From positions 868,001-932,000 of the forward strand of contig NZ_CP036501.1 in NCBI RefSeq assembly GCF_026230195.1: a DNA stretch of 64,000 nt, in the 5' to 3' direction. The position numbers and the translations under genes were made by a program. Positions within the stretch are counted from its first letter, which is position 1. Each line of letters opens with the position of its first letter. The notes below the pieces were generated by a model that ran no database searches, was not told where the DNA came from, and was given only the letters and a program-made list of their open reading frames with translations. Positions 1-7,353 of this stretch are shown here, piece after piece. Source of the DNA: Candidatus Paraluminiphilus aquimaris (GTDB lineage Bacteria > Pseudomonadota > Gammaproteobacteria > Pseudomonadales > Halieaceae).

Positions 1-175
1 GGTGCTCTATCCTGAGCCCAAGCTGTGTACTGACAACGGCGCGATGATTGCCTTTGCCGGTGCCTTGAGACTCGCTGCGGGAGAAAGCGATCCCGACGCA
101 CCCGAAGTGCGAGCGAGATGGCCCATTACCGAGCTGGAGCCTCCGACGGCGTCCAAAAAAGGGAACCAATTATGA
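1..175 (+). CDS. tsaD: TsaD, C-terminal end (partial)
   Basis: This is the last 57 codons of the tRNA threonylcarbamoyladenosine (t6A) biosynthesis protein TsaD/Gcp; the start lies outside the window. The reading frame begins at position 2 and shows the family signature [12 protein letters not shown] near its start, which is the C-terminal metal/nucleotide-site motif of this ASKHA-fold protein. TsaD transfers the threonylcarbamoyl group to A37 of ANN-decoding tRNAs in the cytoplasm together with TsaB and TsaE. The stop TGA overlaps the folB start as ATGA, so the two genes are probably translationally coupled. Confidence 0.93.
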   Translation, partial: VLYPEPKLCTDNGAMIAFAGALRLAAGESDPDAPEVRARWPITELEPPTASKKGNQL

Positions 176-543
176 AGGGGGTGGTGACAATTAAGGGGCT
201 AGAGCCTGAGGCGGTCATTGGGTGTTACGACTGGGAGCGCGAGATCAAACAGCGGTTAATTATTGATCTGGCCATGACGACAGATTTCGCGGCCGCGGCA
301 AAAAGCGATGACTTACCCGATGCACTCGACTACGCGGCAATCTCGCAGCAAGTCATCTCCTTTGTAGAGCAGACAGAGTTTCAGCTACTCGAAGCGTTGT
401 CGGCGGCGATTGCTACTGAGATTTTCCAGTCTTGGCCAGTCTCTGAGTTGCGCATTGATATTGATAAACCCAATGCGGTGCCCGCAGCGGCGTCTGTCGG
501 TGTGTCGCTGAACGTCAATCGAGCGCAATGTTTGAGAGATTGA
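172..543 (+). CDS. folB: Dihydroneopterin aldolase FolB
   Basis: 123-residue protein of the FolB family. It cleaves 7,8-dihydroneopterin to 6-hydroxymethyl-7,8-dihydropterin and glycolaldehyde in folate synthesis, in the cytoplasm. Visible landmarks are IGCYDWERE near residue 17 (the substrate-binding Glu region), [10 protein letters not shown] in the middle and [14 protein letters not shown] near the C-terminus. I chose the ATG at 172 because it overlaps the tsaD stop (ATGA) and gives the normal family length; an upstream ATG at 118 in the same frame would run through the end of tsaD. No folK follows; the next gene, cca, is convergent. Confidence 0.93.
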   Translation: MKGVVTIKGLEPEAVIGCYDWEREIKQRLIIDLAMTTDFAAAAKSDDLPDALDYAAISQQVISFVEQTEFQLLEALSAAIATEIFQSWPVSELRIDIDKPNAVPAAASVGVSLNVNRAQCLRD

Positions 544-553
544 GATTGAGATT
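536..553 (+). repeat. Hexanucleotide repeat (GAGATT)x3 over the folB stop
   Basis: Three perfect GAGATT units run across the folB stop codon (TGA at 541-543). This looks like replication slippage at a gene end. A longer hexamer array sits at the nagZ stop in this same window. Confidence 0.7.
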
Positions 554-644
554 GCGAGGGCGTGACATGCTGAGTTGCCAGGCGTCATCAGACGCGATTT
601 CTTCCTGCCCCTGCCGCGAATTGTGTCGCCACGCGAGATTCATG

Positions 645-1742
645 TCAGAAAAGATGTTTTGTCGCGTCGACACGCTCTTTTTGAATCGCTAACTTTACGT
701 CTTTGCCTGTCAGTCCTTGAGCGGCGAACGCTTTTCCGCCAATCGATGCAGCGATAGTTCGTATCGTCTGGATTCGCAAAATATCGGCGGCCTCAAATCG
801 GGTATCTATGCAGTCGATTACATCTAACACTGCCTCGAAAAGCGACCCCTGACGAAACGCATCTAACCGATCGAGTAAGTCCAATGCATCGGACGCTGAC
901 CGAGGTTTTTCTCGTAACAATAGGTCTGCGGTAAGCCTCGATATGGCCAAATGCCGTTTAGGGATAACGGCGCGATGCGCAAGCTCAAGCGAAAAGTCAT
1001 CAGCGGTAAGCACCGCCCAGCGACGCAAACTATCGCCAAACTGATTTCGCACAGAGGCGAGCCGCTCGATCGCCTTTTGACTGAGGGTAAATGGGTACAT
1101 AGGAGTATCCAGTCCCAGCGAATGCAAGAGGCTAAAGAAAACCTCTGGATGTCGCTCAGTCAGTGCACGTTCAGTCTCTCGCCATAAGCGATCTGGGGCG
1201 AGCTCCGCGAGTTCTCCTCTCTTCACCATTAACCCCATGAGGTCCATGGTTTCGTCTGCCACTTCGAATCGCAGATGATGATACCGAGCGGCGAAACGAC
1301 ATACTCTCAATACCCTCAAGGGGTCTTCTATGAAACTGTCTGAAACGTGACGCAGTCTTCGCGCGCGTAAATCCTTTTCACCACCGTACGGATCGATGAG
1401 CTCGCCTTGTGCTGAGCGGGCCATTGCATTGATGGTTAAGTCCCTGCGCCGGAGATCCTCTTCGAGTGTCACTGTGGGATCTGCGTGCACAGTGAAGCCG
1501 TTGTATCCTCTCCCGACCTTGCGCTCCGTCCGGGCTAGCGCGTACTCCTCACCGGTTGTTGGGTGAAGAAACACGGGGAAGTCGTTGCCAACTTGTTTGA
1601 AGCCTGCATTTAACAGGTCATCGGGGTTGGCGCCAACAACGACCCAGTCAACTTCATCAAAAGCATAGCCCAAGAGCTCATCGCGAACGGCACCCCCGAC
1701 TCTGAGTATGTCGATATCCTCCTTGAAGGATAAGACGCTCAT
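645..1742 (-). CDS. cca: CCA tRNA nucleotidyltransferase
   Basis: 365-residue class II CCA-adding enzyme, which builds or repairs the 3' CCA end of tRNAs from CTP and ATP. The N-terminal nucleotidyltransferase domain shows [13 protein letters not shown], then DEVDWVVVG with the metal-binding acidic residues, [10 protein letters not shown], and [15 protein letters not shown]. The protein is shorter than the roughly 410-residue E. coli enzyme and has no recognisable C-terminal HD phosphohydrolase motif, so it is probably the short form. The ATG at 1742 was chosen because it overlaps the apaH stop (ATGA) and places MSVLSF directly before the catalytic head; an upstream in-frame start would overlap apaH by about 70 bases. 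Confidence 0.93.
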   Translation of the reverse strand: MSVLSFKEDIDILRVGGAVRDELLGYAFDEVDWVVVGANPDDLLNAGFKQVGNDFPVFLHPTTGEEYALARTERKVGRGYNGFTVHADPTVTLEEDLRRRDLTINAMARSAQGELIDPYGGEKDLRARRLRHVSDSFIEDPLRVLRVCRFAARYHHLRFEVADETMDLMGLMVKRGELAELAPDRLWRETERALTERHPEVFFSLLHSLGLDTPMYPFTLSQKAIERLASVRNQFGDSLRRWAVLTADDFSLELAHRAVIPKRHLAISRLTADLLLREKPRSASDALDLLDRLDAFRQGSLFEAVLDVIDCIDTRFEAADILRIQTIRTIAASIGGKAFAAQGLTGKDVKLAIQKERVDATKHLF

Positions 1743-2554
1743 TTGCACCGACACCTGTGCAAGGTGCGTGCATCCAGATCGAGCATTGTCATCTTGTTGC
1801 CCCAAACACATCCGGTATCCAGAGCTATGGCATTGGGGGAATCTGTCACCCCTTCAAGCGACGCCCAATGACCAAATATAATAGTGTCTGCGGCGGCTCG
1901 ACGTTCTTCGTGAGAGAACCAAGGTGCCACTTTCTTTCCTTTGAGCGCATCTGTTTTGGGTTTAGGGCCTTTGTTGATTAAGTCGAGCTTGCCCTTTTTG
2001 GTGCAGTAGCGCATGCGCGTCAGGTAGTTGGTTATGACTCGCAAACGAGTCATTCCCCCGAGCTTATCGCTCCAGACAACGGGTTCATTGCCGTACATCG
2101 CATCAAAAAACGCCTTGTAGTTAGGTCCCTGGAGCACCGTTTCAACTTCTTTGGCGTATCGGAGTGTCTGCTTAATACTCCACATAGGTGGGATGCCAGC
2201 GTGAACCAAGGTAACCCCTTGATCATGGTGGGCCAGAGGTTGCTGTCGCAACCACGCGAGCAGGGAATCTCTGTCGGGTGCCTGTAAAATATCGCCGAAG
2301 TTATCGGACTTGGACATCTTTCTGGCCCCTGCCGCTACGGCCATTAAATGAAGATCGTGATTCCCTAGGACGACGACCGCGCGGTCACGATGGGCAAAGA
2401 ACCACCGAAGTGTCTCTAAATTCGCGGGGCCACGGTTGATAAGATCGCCAACGCTCCAGATGACGTCTTTTGCTGGGTCGAAGTTTACCCGTTCAAGCAG
2501 GCACTGGAACGGGTCAAAACACCCTTGTATGTCTCCCACTACATAAGTTGTCAT
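1739..2554 (-). CDS. apaH: Diadenosine tetraphosphatase ApaH
   Basis: 271-residue symmetrical bis(5'-nucleosyl)-tetraphosphatase, a calcineurin-type metallophosphoesterase that splits Ap4A (and Np4A caps) to two ADP in the cytoplasm. The N-terminus carries the expected metal motifs VVGDIQGC (GDxHG-like), [10 protein letters not shown] (GDxVxRG-like) and VLGNHDLHL (GNHE/D), with VHAGIPP further on. It is followed with a 4-base overlap by cca. In many gammaproteobacteria apaG lies between ksgA and apaH; here the 159 bp between them (2555-2713) contains no apaG-like frame. Confidence 0.95.
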   Translation of the reverse strand: MTTYVVGDIQGCFDPFQCLLERVNFDPAKDVIWSVGDLINRGPANLETLRWFFAHRDRAVVVLGNHDLHLMAVAAGARKMSKSDNFGDILQAPDRDSLLAWLRQQPLAHHDQGVTLVHAGIPPMWSIKQTLRYAKEVETVLQGPNYKAFFDAMYGNEPVVWSDKLGGMTRLRVITNYLTRMRYCTKKGKLDLINKGPKPKTDALKGKKVAPWFSHEERRAAADTIIFGHWASLEGVTDSPNAIALDTGCVWGNKMTMLDLDARTLHRCRCK

Positions 2555-2713
2555 CTGAGATCTCGCGGCATAACGACTGGAGGTACGTGGCTCAGTTCAG
2601 CTGTATAAGTGAAGTGTAGCTGGGCGCGCGAAATTCAGGTAGCGGATTGATCGCTTATACGCCTTCAGGACCGCCACACTTGGCAAAATGATTGAGACAG
2701 CGCGCTGGAAATT

Positions 2714-3535
2714 CTACGCGGCTGCGTCTAGTTGCAGCGACAGATCGATGAGCTGATCGAGTGTCAGTGTCTCTGCTCGACAAGCAGGATCGATGTCCAA
2801 GGCCTCAATGGTGGCCTCATCAATAATGCCCTTTAAGTTATTGCGCAGTGTTTTCCTCCGCTGCGCAAAAGCGAGCTGAACCAATTTTGAAAGACACACA
2901 CGAGAGCAGTCAGGCCGGTGGCGCTGGACTTTTGGTGTGATGCGCACAATAGCCGATTGCACTTTGGGCCTTGGGAAAAACGCTTCGGGCGGAACCTCAA
3001 ACAGCGACTCCACGTCACAATCAATTTGTGTCATGACGCTCACGCGTCCCCACGCTTTTGTTCCCGGTGTCGCCGCTAAGCGGTCAACCACCTCTTTCTG
3101 CAACATAAAATGCATGTCTTTAATCAGCTCTAAATTATCTAGAAGCTTAAAGATAAGGGGTGTGGAAATGTTGTAGGGGAGATTTCCAACCACCCTTAAA
3201 TCATTTGCAGATTGAGATAATTGAGAGAAATCAAATTTCAACGCATCCGCATTATGTAATGTTAAATCGCGATTAAAAAACATGACGCGTAACTGTGACT
3301 GAAGATCTCGATCTATTTCGATCGCGTTGATGGCACAACCGCTATCGAAAAGAGCGTCGGTCAGTGCACCTTGCCCCGGACCAATTTCTACAAGGTTGTC
3401 ATCTCGACTAGGCGATATGGCTCTCGCTATGGCTGTAATCACACCTTGGTCGGTAAGAAAGTTTTGGCCAAAGCGCTTTCTTGGCGCATGCGCGGTAGCA
3501 CCGGGCCTGCCTTTACGCGGGGCTTTATGACTCAT
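2714..3535 (-). CDS. ksgA: 16S rRNA dimethyladenosine transferase KsgA/RsmA
   Basis: 273-residue SAM-dependent methyltransferase that dimethylates A1518 and A1519 of 16S rRNA during small-subunit maturation. Motifs are RKRFGQNFLTD at residues about 19-29, VEIGPGQGALTD (SAM-binding motif I), AIEIDRDL (acidic motif II) and VVGNLPYNIS (the N-L/I-P-Y/F catalytic motif). The first 18 residues are a basic tail rich in Arg, Lys and Pro. Upstream lies the H-NS-like gene on the same strand with a 71-bp gap, where the family neighbourhood usually has pdxA. Confidence 0.96.
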   Translation of the reverse strand: MSHKAPRKGRPGATAHAPRKRFGQNFLTDQGVITAIARAISPSRDDNLVEIGPGQGALTDALFDSGCAINAIEIDRDLQSQLRVMFFNRDLTLHNADALKFDFSQLSQSANDLRVVGNLPYNISTPLIFKLLDNLELIKDMHFMLQKEVVDRLAATPGTKAWGRVSVMTQIDCDVESLFEVPPEAFFPRPKVQSAIVRITPKVQRHRPDCSRVCLSKLVQLAFAQRRKTLRNNLKGIIDEATIEALDIDPACRAETLTLDQLIDLSLQLDAAA

Positions 3536-3606
3536 CGTTACTCATCGAGTGATAACGCAAACCGTGGGTCTGCGCTGGGAATAAACGTGTTTGTTTTCCT
3601 TCACCT

Positions 3607-4023
3607 TTAAATAAGGCAGTCGTCTAAAGACCCACCTTGCTCGACGTGTTTGCGAAAAACGACGGGTGTTCGACCGCGACCTGTCCACTGGTACGTCTGG
3701 CCGTCGACCGTAATTTGATATTTCGGTGCGACTTTATTGCCTTTCTTAGGCCCAGTCGTTTTTTTGCGAGTTGAAATGGGTTTCTTGGGCGTAACAATAT
3801 CGTCTGCTGATATTCCAAGTTGATCCATCATCGATTTTAATTTTTTAACGGCGAGCTCTTTTTTACGCTCTGCGCGCTGTGAATCACGTTCTTTTAAAGT
3901 TTGAGCTGCAGCTGATAGATTCTTAATGGCGCGCTCTAGCTGTTTAATATCAAGTGCTTTAACTGCGCGATTTGCAGCCGCTTTAGAACGTGCGATTGAT
4001 TGCAGTACCTGTGCTTCACTCAT
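3607..4023 (-). CDS. H-NS family DNA-binding protein
   Basis: 138-residue nucleoid-associated protein. Residues about 1-70 are Ala-, Lys- and Arg-rich and predicted helical (oligomerisation region). They are followed by a basic linker PKKPISTRKKTTGPKKG and a C-terminal H-NS-type DNA-binding domain: PKYQITVDGQTYQWTGRG, then GRGRTPVVF and a final GGSLDDCLI. The GRGRTP loop matches the AT-hook-like DNA-reading motif of the family. I chose the ATG at 4023 because a purine-rich AAGAAAGG lies just upstream and the preceding in-frame residues are not protein-like. It is divergent from the patatin gene across an AT-rich gap. It probably silences AT-rich DNA, possibly its own neighbour; that is inference. 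Confidence 0.88.
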   Translation of the reverse strand: MSEAQVLQSIARSKAAANRAVKALDIKQLERAIKNLSAAAQTLKERDSQRAERKKELAVKKLKSMMDQLGISADDIVTPKKPISTRKKTTGPKKGNKVAPKYQITVDGQTYQWTGRGRTPVVFRKHVEQGGSLDDCLI

Positions 4024-4151
4024 GAATATAAAACCTTTCTTGTCGTTTTTGTCGTAGTGATTAGTGTTATCAAAGTAAAACACAGTTTTATCGCGAAATC
4101 ATGAGTAAATGAATAAAACAGTAAACCAGTTTTTTTGCGGCGAGCTTAATT
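4024..4151. promoter_or_regulatory. AT-rich divergent intergenic region
   Basis: 128 bp separate the divergently transcribed H-NS-like and patatin genes, so the promoters for both should lie here. The stretch is clearly richer in A and T than its surroundings, including runs such as AATAAAACAGTAAACC and a run of seven T. I see no pair of -35/-10 boxes good enough to call. AT-rich DNA next to an H-NS gene fits autoregulation by that protein. Confidence 0.45.
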
Positions 4152-5081
4152 ATGCGGACAGTACTTTCAATAGACGGCGGTGGTATTCGCGGAATTATTC
4201 CGGCACTTGTTTTGGATTATTTAGAGCAGGCGTCAAATAAGCCCATATCGGAACTGTTTGATGTGTCTGTGGGAACATCCTCTGGTGGCATTATCGCCTT
4301 GGGTATTGCGCAGGCAGATCCACAGGGAAAACCTAAATATACTGCTCACGATTTAGCAGAGTTTTTTGAGAATAGCGGCAGGAAGATTTTTCAGAAAACA
4401 GTGTGGCGTAATATTCGTTCTGCGGGGGGTGTTTTAGACGAACGTTACTCGGCTAGACCCTTGGAAGCTGCGCTTCGTAAATATTATGCGGATGCTCGGC
4501 TGGGCGATACCTTAGGCTCGACTATGGTTACGAGCTACGACATCGAAGGCCGTCGAACCCTGTTTTTGAAGAGTTGGCACCCAGACCATGAGACCGTCCT
4601 TTGCCGCGACGCAGCGCGTGCAACGAGTGCTGCCCCCACTTATTTCGAACCCGCACTCATTGACGTCCAAGGTAGTCACCGTGCGCTCATTGACGGCGGG
4701 GTTTTCGTAAACTCTCCGGTCGTTTCGGCTTATGCAGAGGCGTTAAAACTCTTTCCGGGCGAGCCGCTGGCGGTGGTTTCACTGGGTACCGGTGAACTCA
4801 TTCGCCGGATTCACTACGAGTCTGCAAAAGATTGGGGGCAGGCGGGCTGGGTGACGCCGCTCATTGACTGCATGTTCGACGGTGCGACAAAAGTGGCGAA
4901 CCATCAGATGCGGATGTTTTTGGGCGATCATTATTTTCGTCTTCAGGTGACGTTGGACGAGGCGAATGACGATATGGACGATGCCAGCGAGGTTAATATT
5001 CAAAACCTAAAGCGCATAGCTAACCGCATGATTTCAGAAAATCGATCGACCCTCGATCGGATTTTGGACGTTGTCGCCTAA
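4152..5081 (+). CDS. Patatin-like phospholipase
   Basis: 309-residue patatin-family lipid acyl hydrolase. The oxyanion-hole motif DGGGIRG is at residues 8-14, the nucleophile elbow GTSSG at 41-45 (Ser43), and the catalytic Asp lies in the later LIDGGVFVNSPV motif. This gives a complete Ser-Asp dyad. No signal peptide or membrane segment is seen, so the protein is probably cytoplasmic and acts on membrane phospholipids from inside. The start follows the GCGAG at about 4140. It converges on pdxA with a 3-base overlap of stop codons. Patatins of this plant-like type occur both as free lipases and as effectors in defence systems; no cyclic-nucleotide synthase lies nearby. Confidence 0.9.
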   Translation: MRTVLSIDGGGIRGIIPALVLDYLEQASNKPISELFDVSVGTSSGGIIALGIAQADPQGKPKYTAHDLAEFFENSGRKIFQKTVWRNIRSAGGVLDERYSARPLEAALRKYYADARLGDTLGSTMVTSYDIEGRRTLFLKSWHPDHETVLCRDAARATSAAPTYFEPALIDVQGSHRALIDGGVFVNSPVVSAYAEALKLFPGEPLAVVSLGTGELIRRIHYESAKDWGQAGWVTPLIDCMFDGATKVANHQMRMFLGDHYFRLQVTLDEANDDMDDASEVNIQNLKRIANRMISENRSTLDRILDVVA

Positions 5082-6064
5082 GCTTGATGATGGGCGCAAA
5101 CAATCGCTTCATTGATGGCGGCGAGCAGACTTCCTTCTGAGGCCTTTCCAGAAGCCGCAAGTTCCAGCGCTGTTCCATGATCGACAGAGGTGCGAATAAT
5201 CGGGAGTCCTAAAGTGACGTTGACCGAGTGTCCAAACCCCGCCGTTTTTAAAACAGGCAAGCCCTGGTCGTGATACATCGCGAGAATAACATCGGCGCAC
5301 TTACCCGCCTCTGATACGAAGGCTGTATCGGCAGGAAGAGGCAAGCTAACGTCGATGTCTTCACTTAGCGCGACGTCACGCGCTGGGATGAGCGTATCAA
5401 GCTCCTCCTTACCGAGGTGCCCACCTTCACCCGCGTGTGGGTTTAACCCCAACATGGCGATACGGGGTTTTTCTACGCCGTAGAGTTCACAGAAGCTGCG
5501 ATGAATAATGCGGAATTGTTTGCAAAGACCGTCTTTGCTGATCGCATTTGGAACGTCGCGCAGCGGTAAATGGGTGGTCGCGAGTGCTACTTTGAATTTC
5601 TGATTGGTGAGTAGCATCACAACGTCTTCACAACGAAAAAAATCGGCGAAGAACTCGGTGTGGCCCGAGAACGGGATACCGCTGTCATTGATGATGGATT
5701 TTTGCACCGGGGCGGTCACGATGGCATCAAAGACGCCGTCCTGAGCGAGGCTTGCTGACCTCTCGAGGGTTGTGATGACGTATCTTGCGTTAGCAATATT
5801 CAAGGTGCCCGGGACAACGTCGTCCAAGCAAGGAGTGTGAAGTACCTGGATTCGATTAGGTACGTGTGCCGATACCTCGCTTGGGATATCGAGTTTTTGA
5901 ATGTCGCAGGCGATGCCAAGCATATTGGCTCGGCGTTTTAGCAGGTCAGCATCTCCAACGACTGCAATACGCGCCGTGATATCAGATTGCAGGGCTTTGA
6001 CAATGACGTCAGGCCCAATTCCCGCTGGCTCGCCTGCCGTGATGACTATACGGGGTAGGCTCAT
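5078..6064 (-). CDS. pdxA: 4-hydroxythreonine-4-phosphate dehydrogenase PdxA
   Basis: 328-residue PdxA, which oxidises and decarboxylates 4-phosphooxy-L-threonine with NAD in the DXP-dependent route to pyridoxal phosphate. Family landmarks are ITAGEPAGIGPDV at residues about 8-20, APVQKS, FSGHTEFFAD (metal-binding His), LNPHAGEGGHLG, and MYHDQGLPVLKTAGF near the C-terminus (second metal His and NAD site). It follows surA with a 14-bp gap, as in the surA-pdxA-ksgA arrangement of many gammaproteobacteria, but here ksgA is displaced by the H-NS and patatin genes. Confidence 0.96.
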   Translation of the reverse strand: MSLPRIVITAGEPAGIGPDVIVKALQSDITARIAVVGDADLLKRRANMLGIACDIQKLDIPSEVSAHVPNRIQVLHTPCLDDVVPGTLNIANARYVITTLERSASLAQDGVFDAIVTAPVQKSIINDSGIPFSGHTEFFADFFRCEDVVMLLTNQKFKVALATTHLPLRDVPNAISKDGLCKQFRIIHRSFCELYGVEKPRIAMLGLNPHAGEGGHLGKEELDTLIPARDVALSEDIDVSLPLPADTAFVSEAGKCADVILAMYHDQGLPVLKTAGFGHSVNVTLGLPIIRTSVDHGTALELAASGKASEGSLLAAINEAIVCAHHQA

Positions 6065-6078
6065 GGTTAACGGGTGCC

Positions 6079-7353
6079 TTATTTGATGTCGACGAAGGCC
6101 TCTTCACGAATCTCTCTGAGCCAGTTCTCTAGCTCTTCTTCATACTTAGATTCGCGAAGGAAGTTGGCCACTTGATTGCGTCGTACCTGTTCGGCGAAAT
6201 TTTCTGTCCTGCGATCGGTTACTTCTAAAATATGCCAGCCGAATTCGCTACGAATTGGGTCTGTCAGGACATTAATATCTGCACCCGCCATGGCCGATTC
6301 GAACTCGGCTACCATCTGGCCTGGGTTGGTCCAGCCGAGCTCACCACCCTCTTGCGCCGAACCAATATCGTCAGAATGCTCTTTGGCGAGCTCGCCAAAG
6401 TCCTCACCGCCCTCAATCCGTTGCTTGAGTGATGCGATAAATTCTCGTGCAGCGTCGTCATCGAGTACCTCGTTTGGTTTGACAAGGATATGCCGAACAT
6501 TGGTCTGCTCAACGAGTCGCTCGATGCCACGTGCCTCGGCCAAGTGCACGAGGTGTAAGCCAGAGCTCGATTGCACCTTGCCCGTTTGCCCGGGCTTCAG
6601 ATTGGGAACGATCTCGGCAAACATGCTCGGAATATCGCTCAACTTACGCCAACCCAAATCGCCACCTCGAAATTCGTAAGGCTCGATCACGCTTACGGCT
6701 TCGGCAAAAGCGGCCCCAGCAAGAATATTAGCTAGGACACCATCGACAAAGTCTTCCTTTGCCGCGCGCTCAGCGTCACTGTCTGAGCGAGAAACAGAGA
6801 CGAGCGCCTGCTCCACGCGATATTCAGGCTCGACCATAGCCTCGCCTTCTTCCGTCGCCATGAAGTTATCAATTTCACGCTCGGTAATACTGATATCACG
6901 CATCACACTGCCTTGCTGCACACGCTGTATCGCCAGTTCGTCTCTTAGGGCCTCACGCATTTGCAAATAGCTTTGGCCATTTTGCGTTAGCGCGTCTCTG
7001 AACTGCTCGAGTGTGAGTCGATTTTGGGCCGCTACCCGCGCCATTGATTGGTCTAGCTGTGCATCGGGAATTCGTATCCCGTAGCGATCAGCAAGCTGCA
7101 ATTGAATGCTCTCCAGGATCAGTCGGTCGAGAGTCTCTTGGACAAGCGTGTCATCGTCGGGCAATTGCATACCCCGTTGAGTGGCGGATGTTTTAATCTG
7201 TTGAACACGATCACGCACTTCACTTGAGAGGATTATGTCCTCGTCGACAATGGCTACAACACTGTCTAGTGGAACCACTTGTGCGTTGGTAGAGAGAGCG
7301 GCGGCGAGTGCGAGCACAGCCGTTGCGTGATGAAAAAACTTACCGTGTAGCAT
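6079..7353 (-). CDS. surA: Periplasmic chaperone/peptidyl-prolyl isomerase SurA
   Basis: 424-residue outer-membrane-protein chaperone. A signal peptide (MLHGKFFHHATAVLALAA, cleavage near residue 24) is followed by the N-terminal chaperone domain (VVAIVDEDIILSSEV, about 30-165) and two parvulin-type PPIase domains, about 170-275 (EFRGGDLGWR) and 280-385 (VRHILVKPNE, GGELGWTNPG, FGWHILEV). It escorts unfolded beta-barrel proteins to the BAM complex. The start overlaps the end of lptD by 14 bp; LptD is itself a SurA client, and the pairing is conserved in the class. Confidence 0.95.
   Translation of the reverse strand: MLHGKFFHHATAVLALAAALSTNAQVVPLDSVVAIVDEDIILSSEVRDRVQQIKTSATQRGMQLPDDDTLVQETLDRLILESIQLQLADRYGIRIPDAQLDQSMARVAAQNRLTLEQFRDALTQNGQSYLQMREALRDELAIQRVQQGSVMRDISITEREIDNFMATEEGEAMVEPEYRVEQALVSVSRSDSDAERAAKEDFVDGVLANILAGAAFAEAVSVIEPYEFRGGDLGWRKLSDIPSMFAEIVPNLKPGQTGKVQSSSGLHLVHLAEARGIERLVEQTNVRHILVKPNEVLDDDAAREFIASLKQRIEGGEDFGELAKEHSDDIGSAQEGGELGWTNPGQMVAEFESAMAGADINVLTDPIRSEFGWHILEVTDRRTENFAEQVRRNQVANFLRESKYEEELENWLREIREEAFVDIK

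Noticed and set aside
2555-2713. Possible apaG remnant between ksgA and apaH
   Set aside because: Neither strand shows an ApaG-like motif or an adequate reading frame in these 159 bp.
4152-5081. Patatin as a CBASS effector (CapV-like)
   Set aside because: No cyclic-oligonucleotide synthase, ubiquitin-like Cap2 or Cap3 gene lies near; neighbours are an H-NS gene and housekeeping genes.
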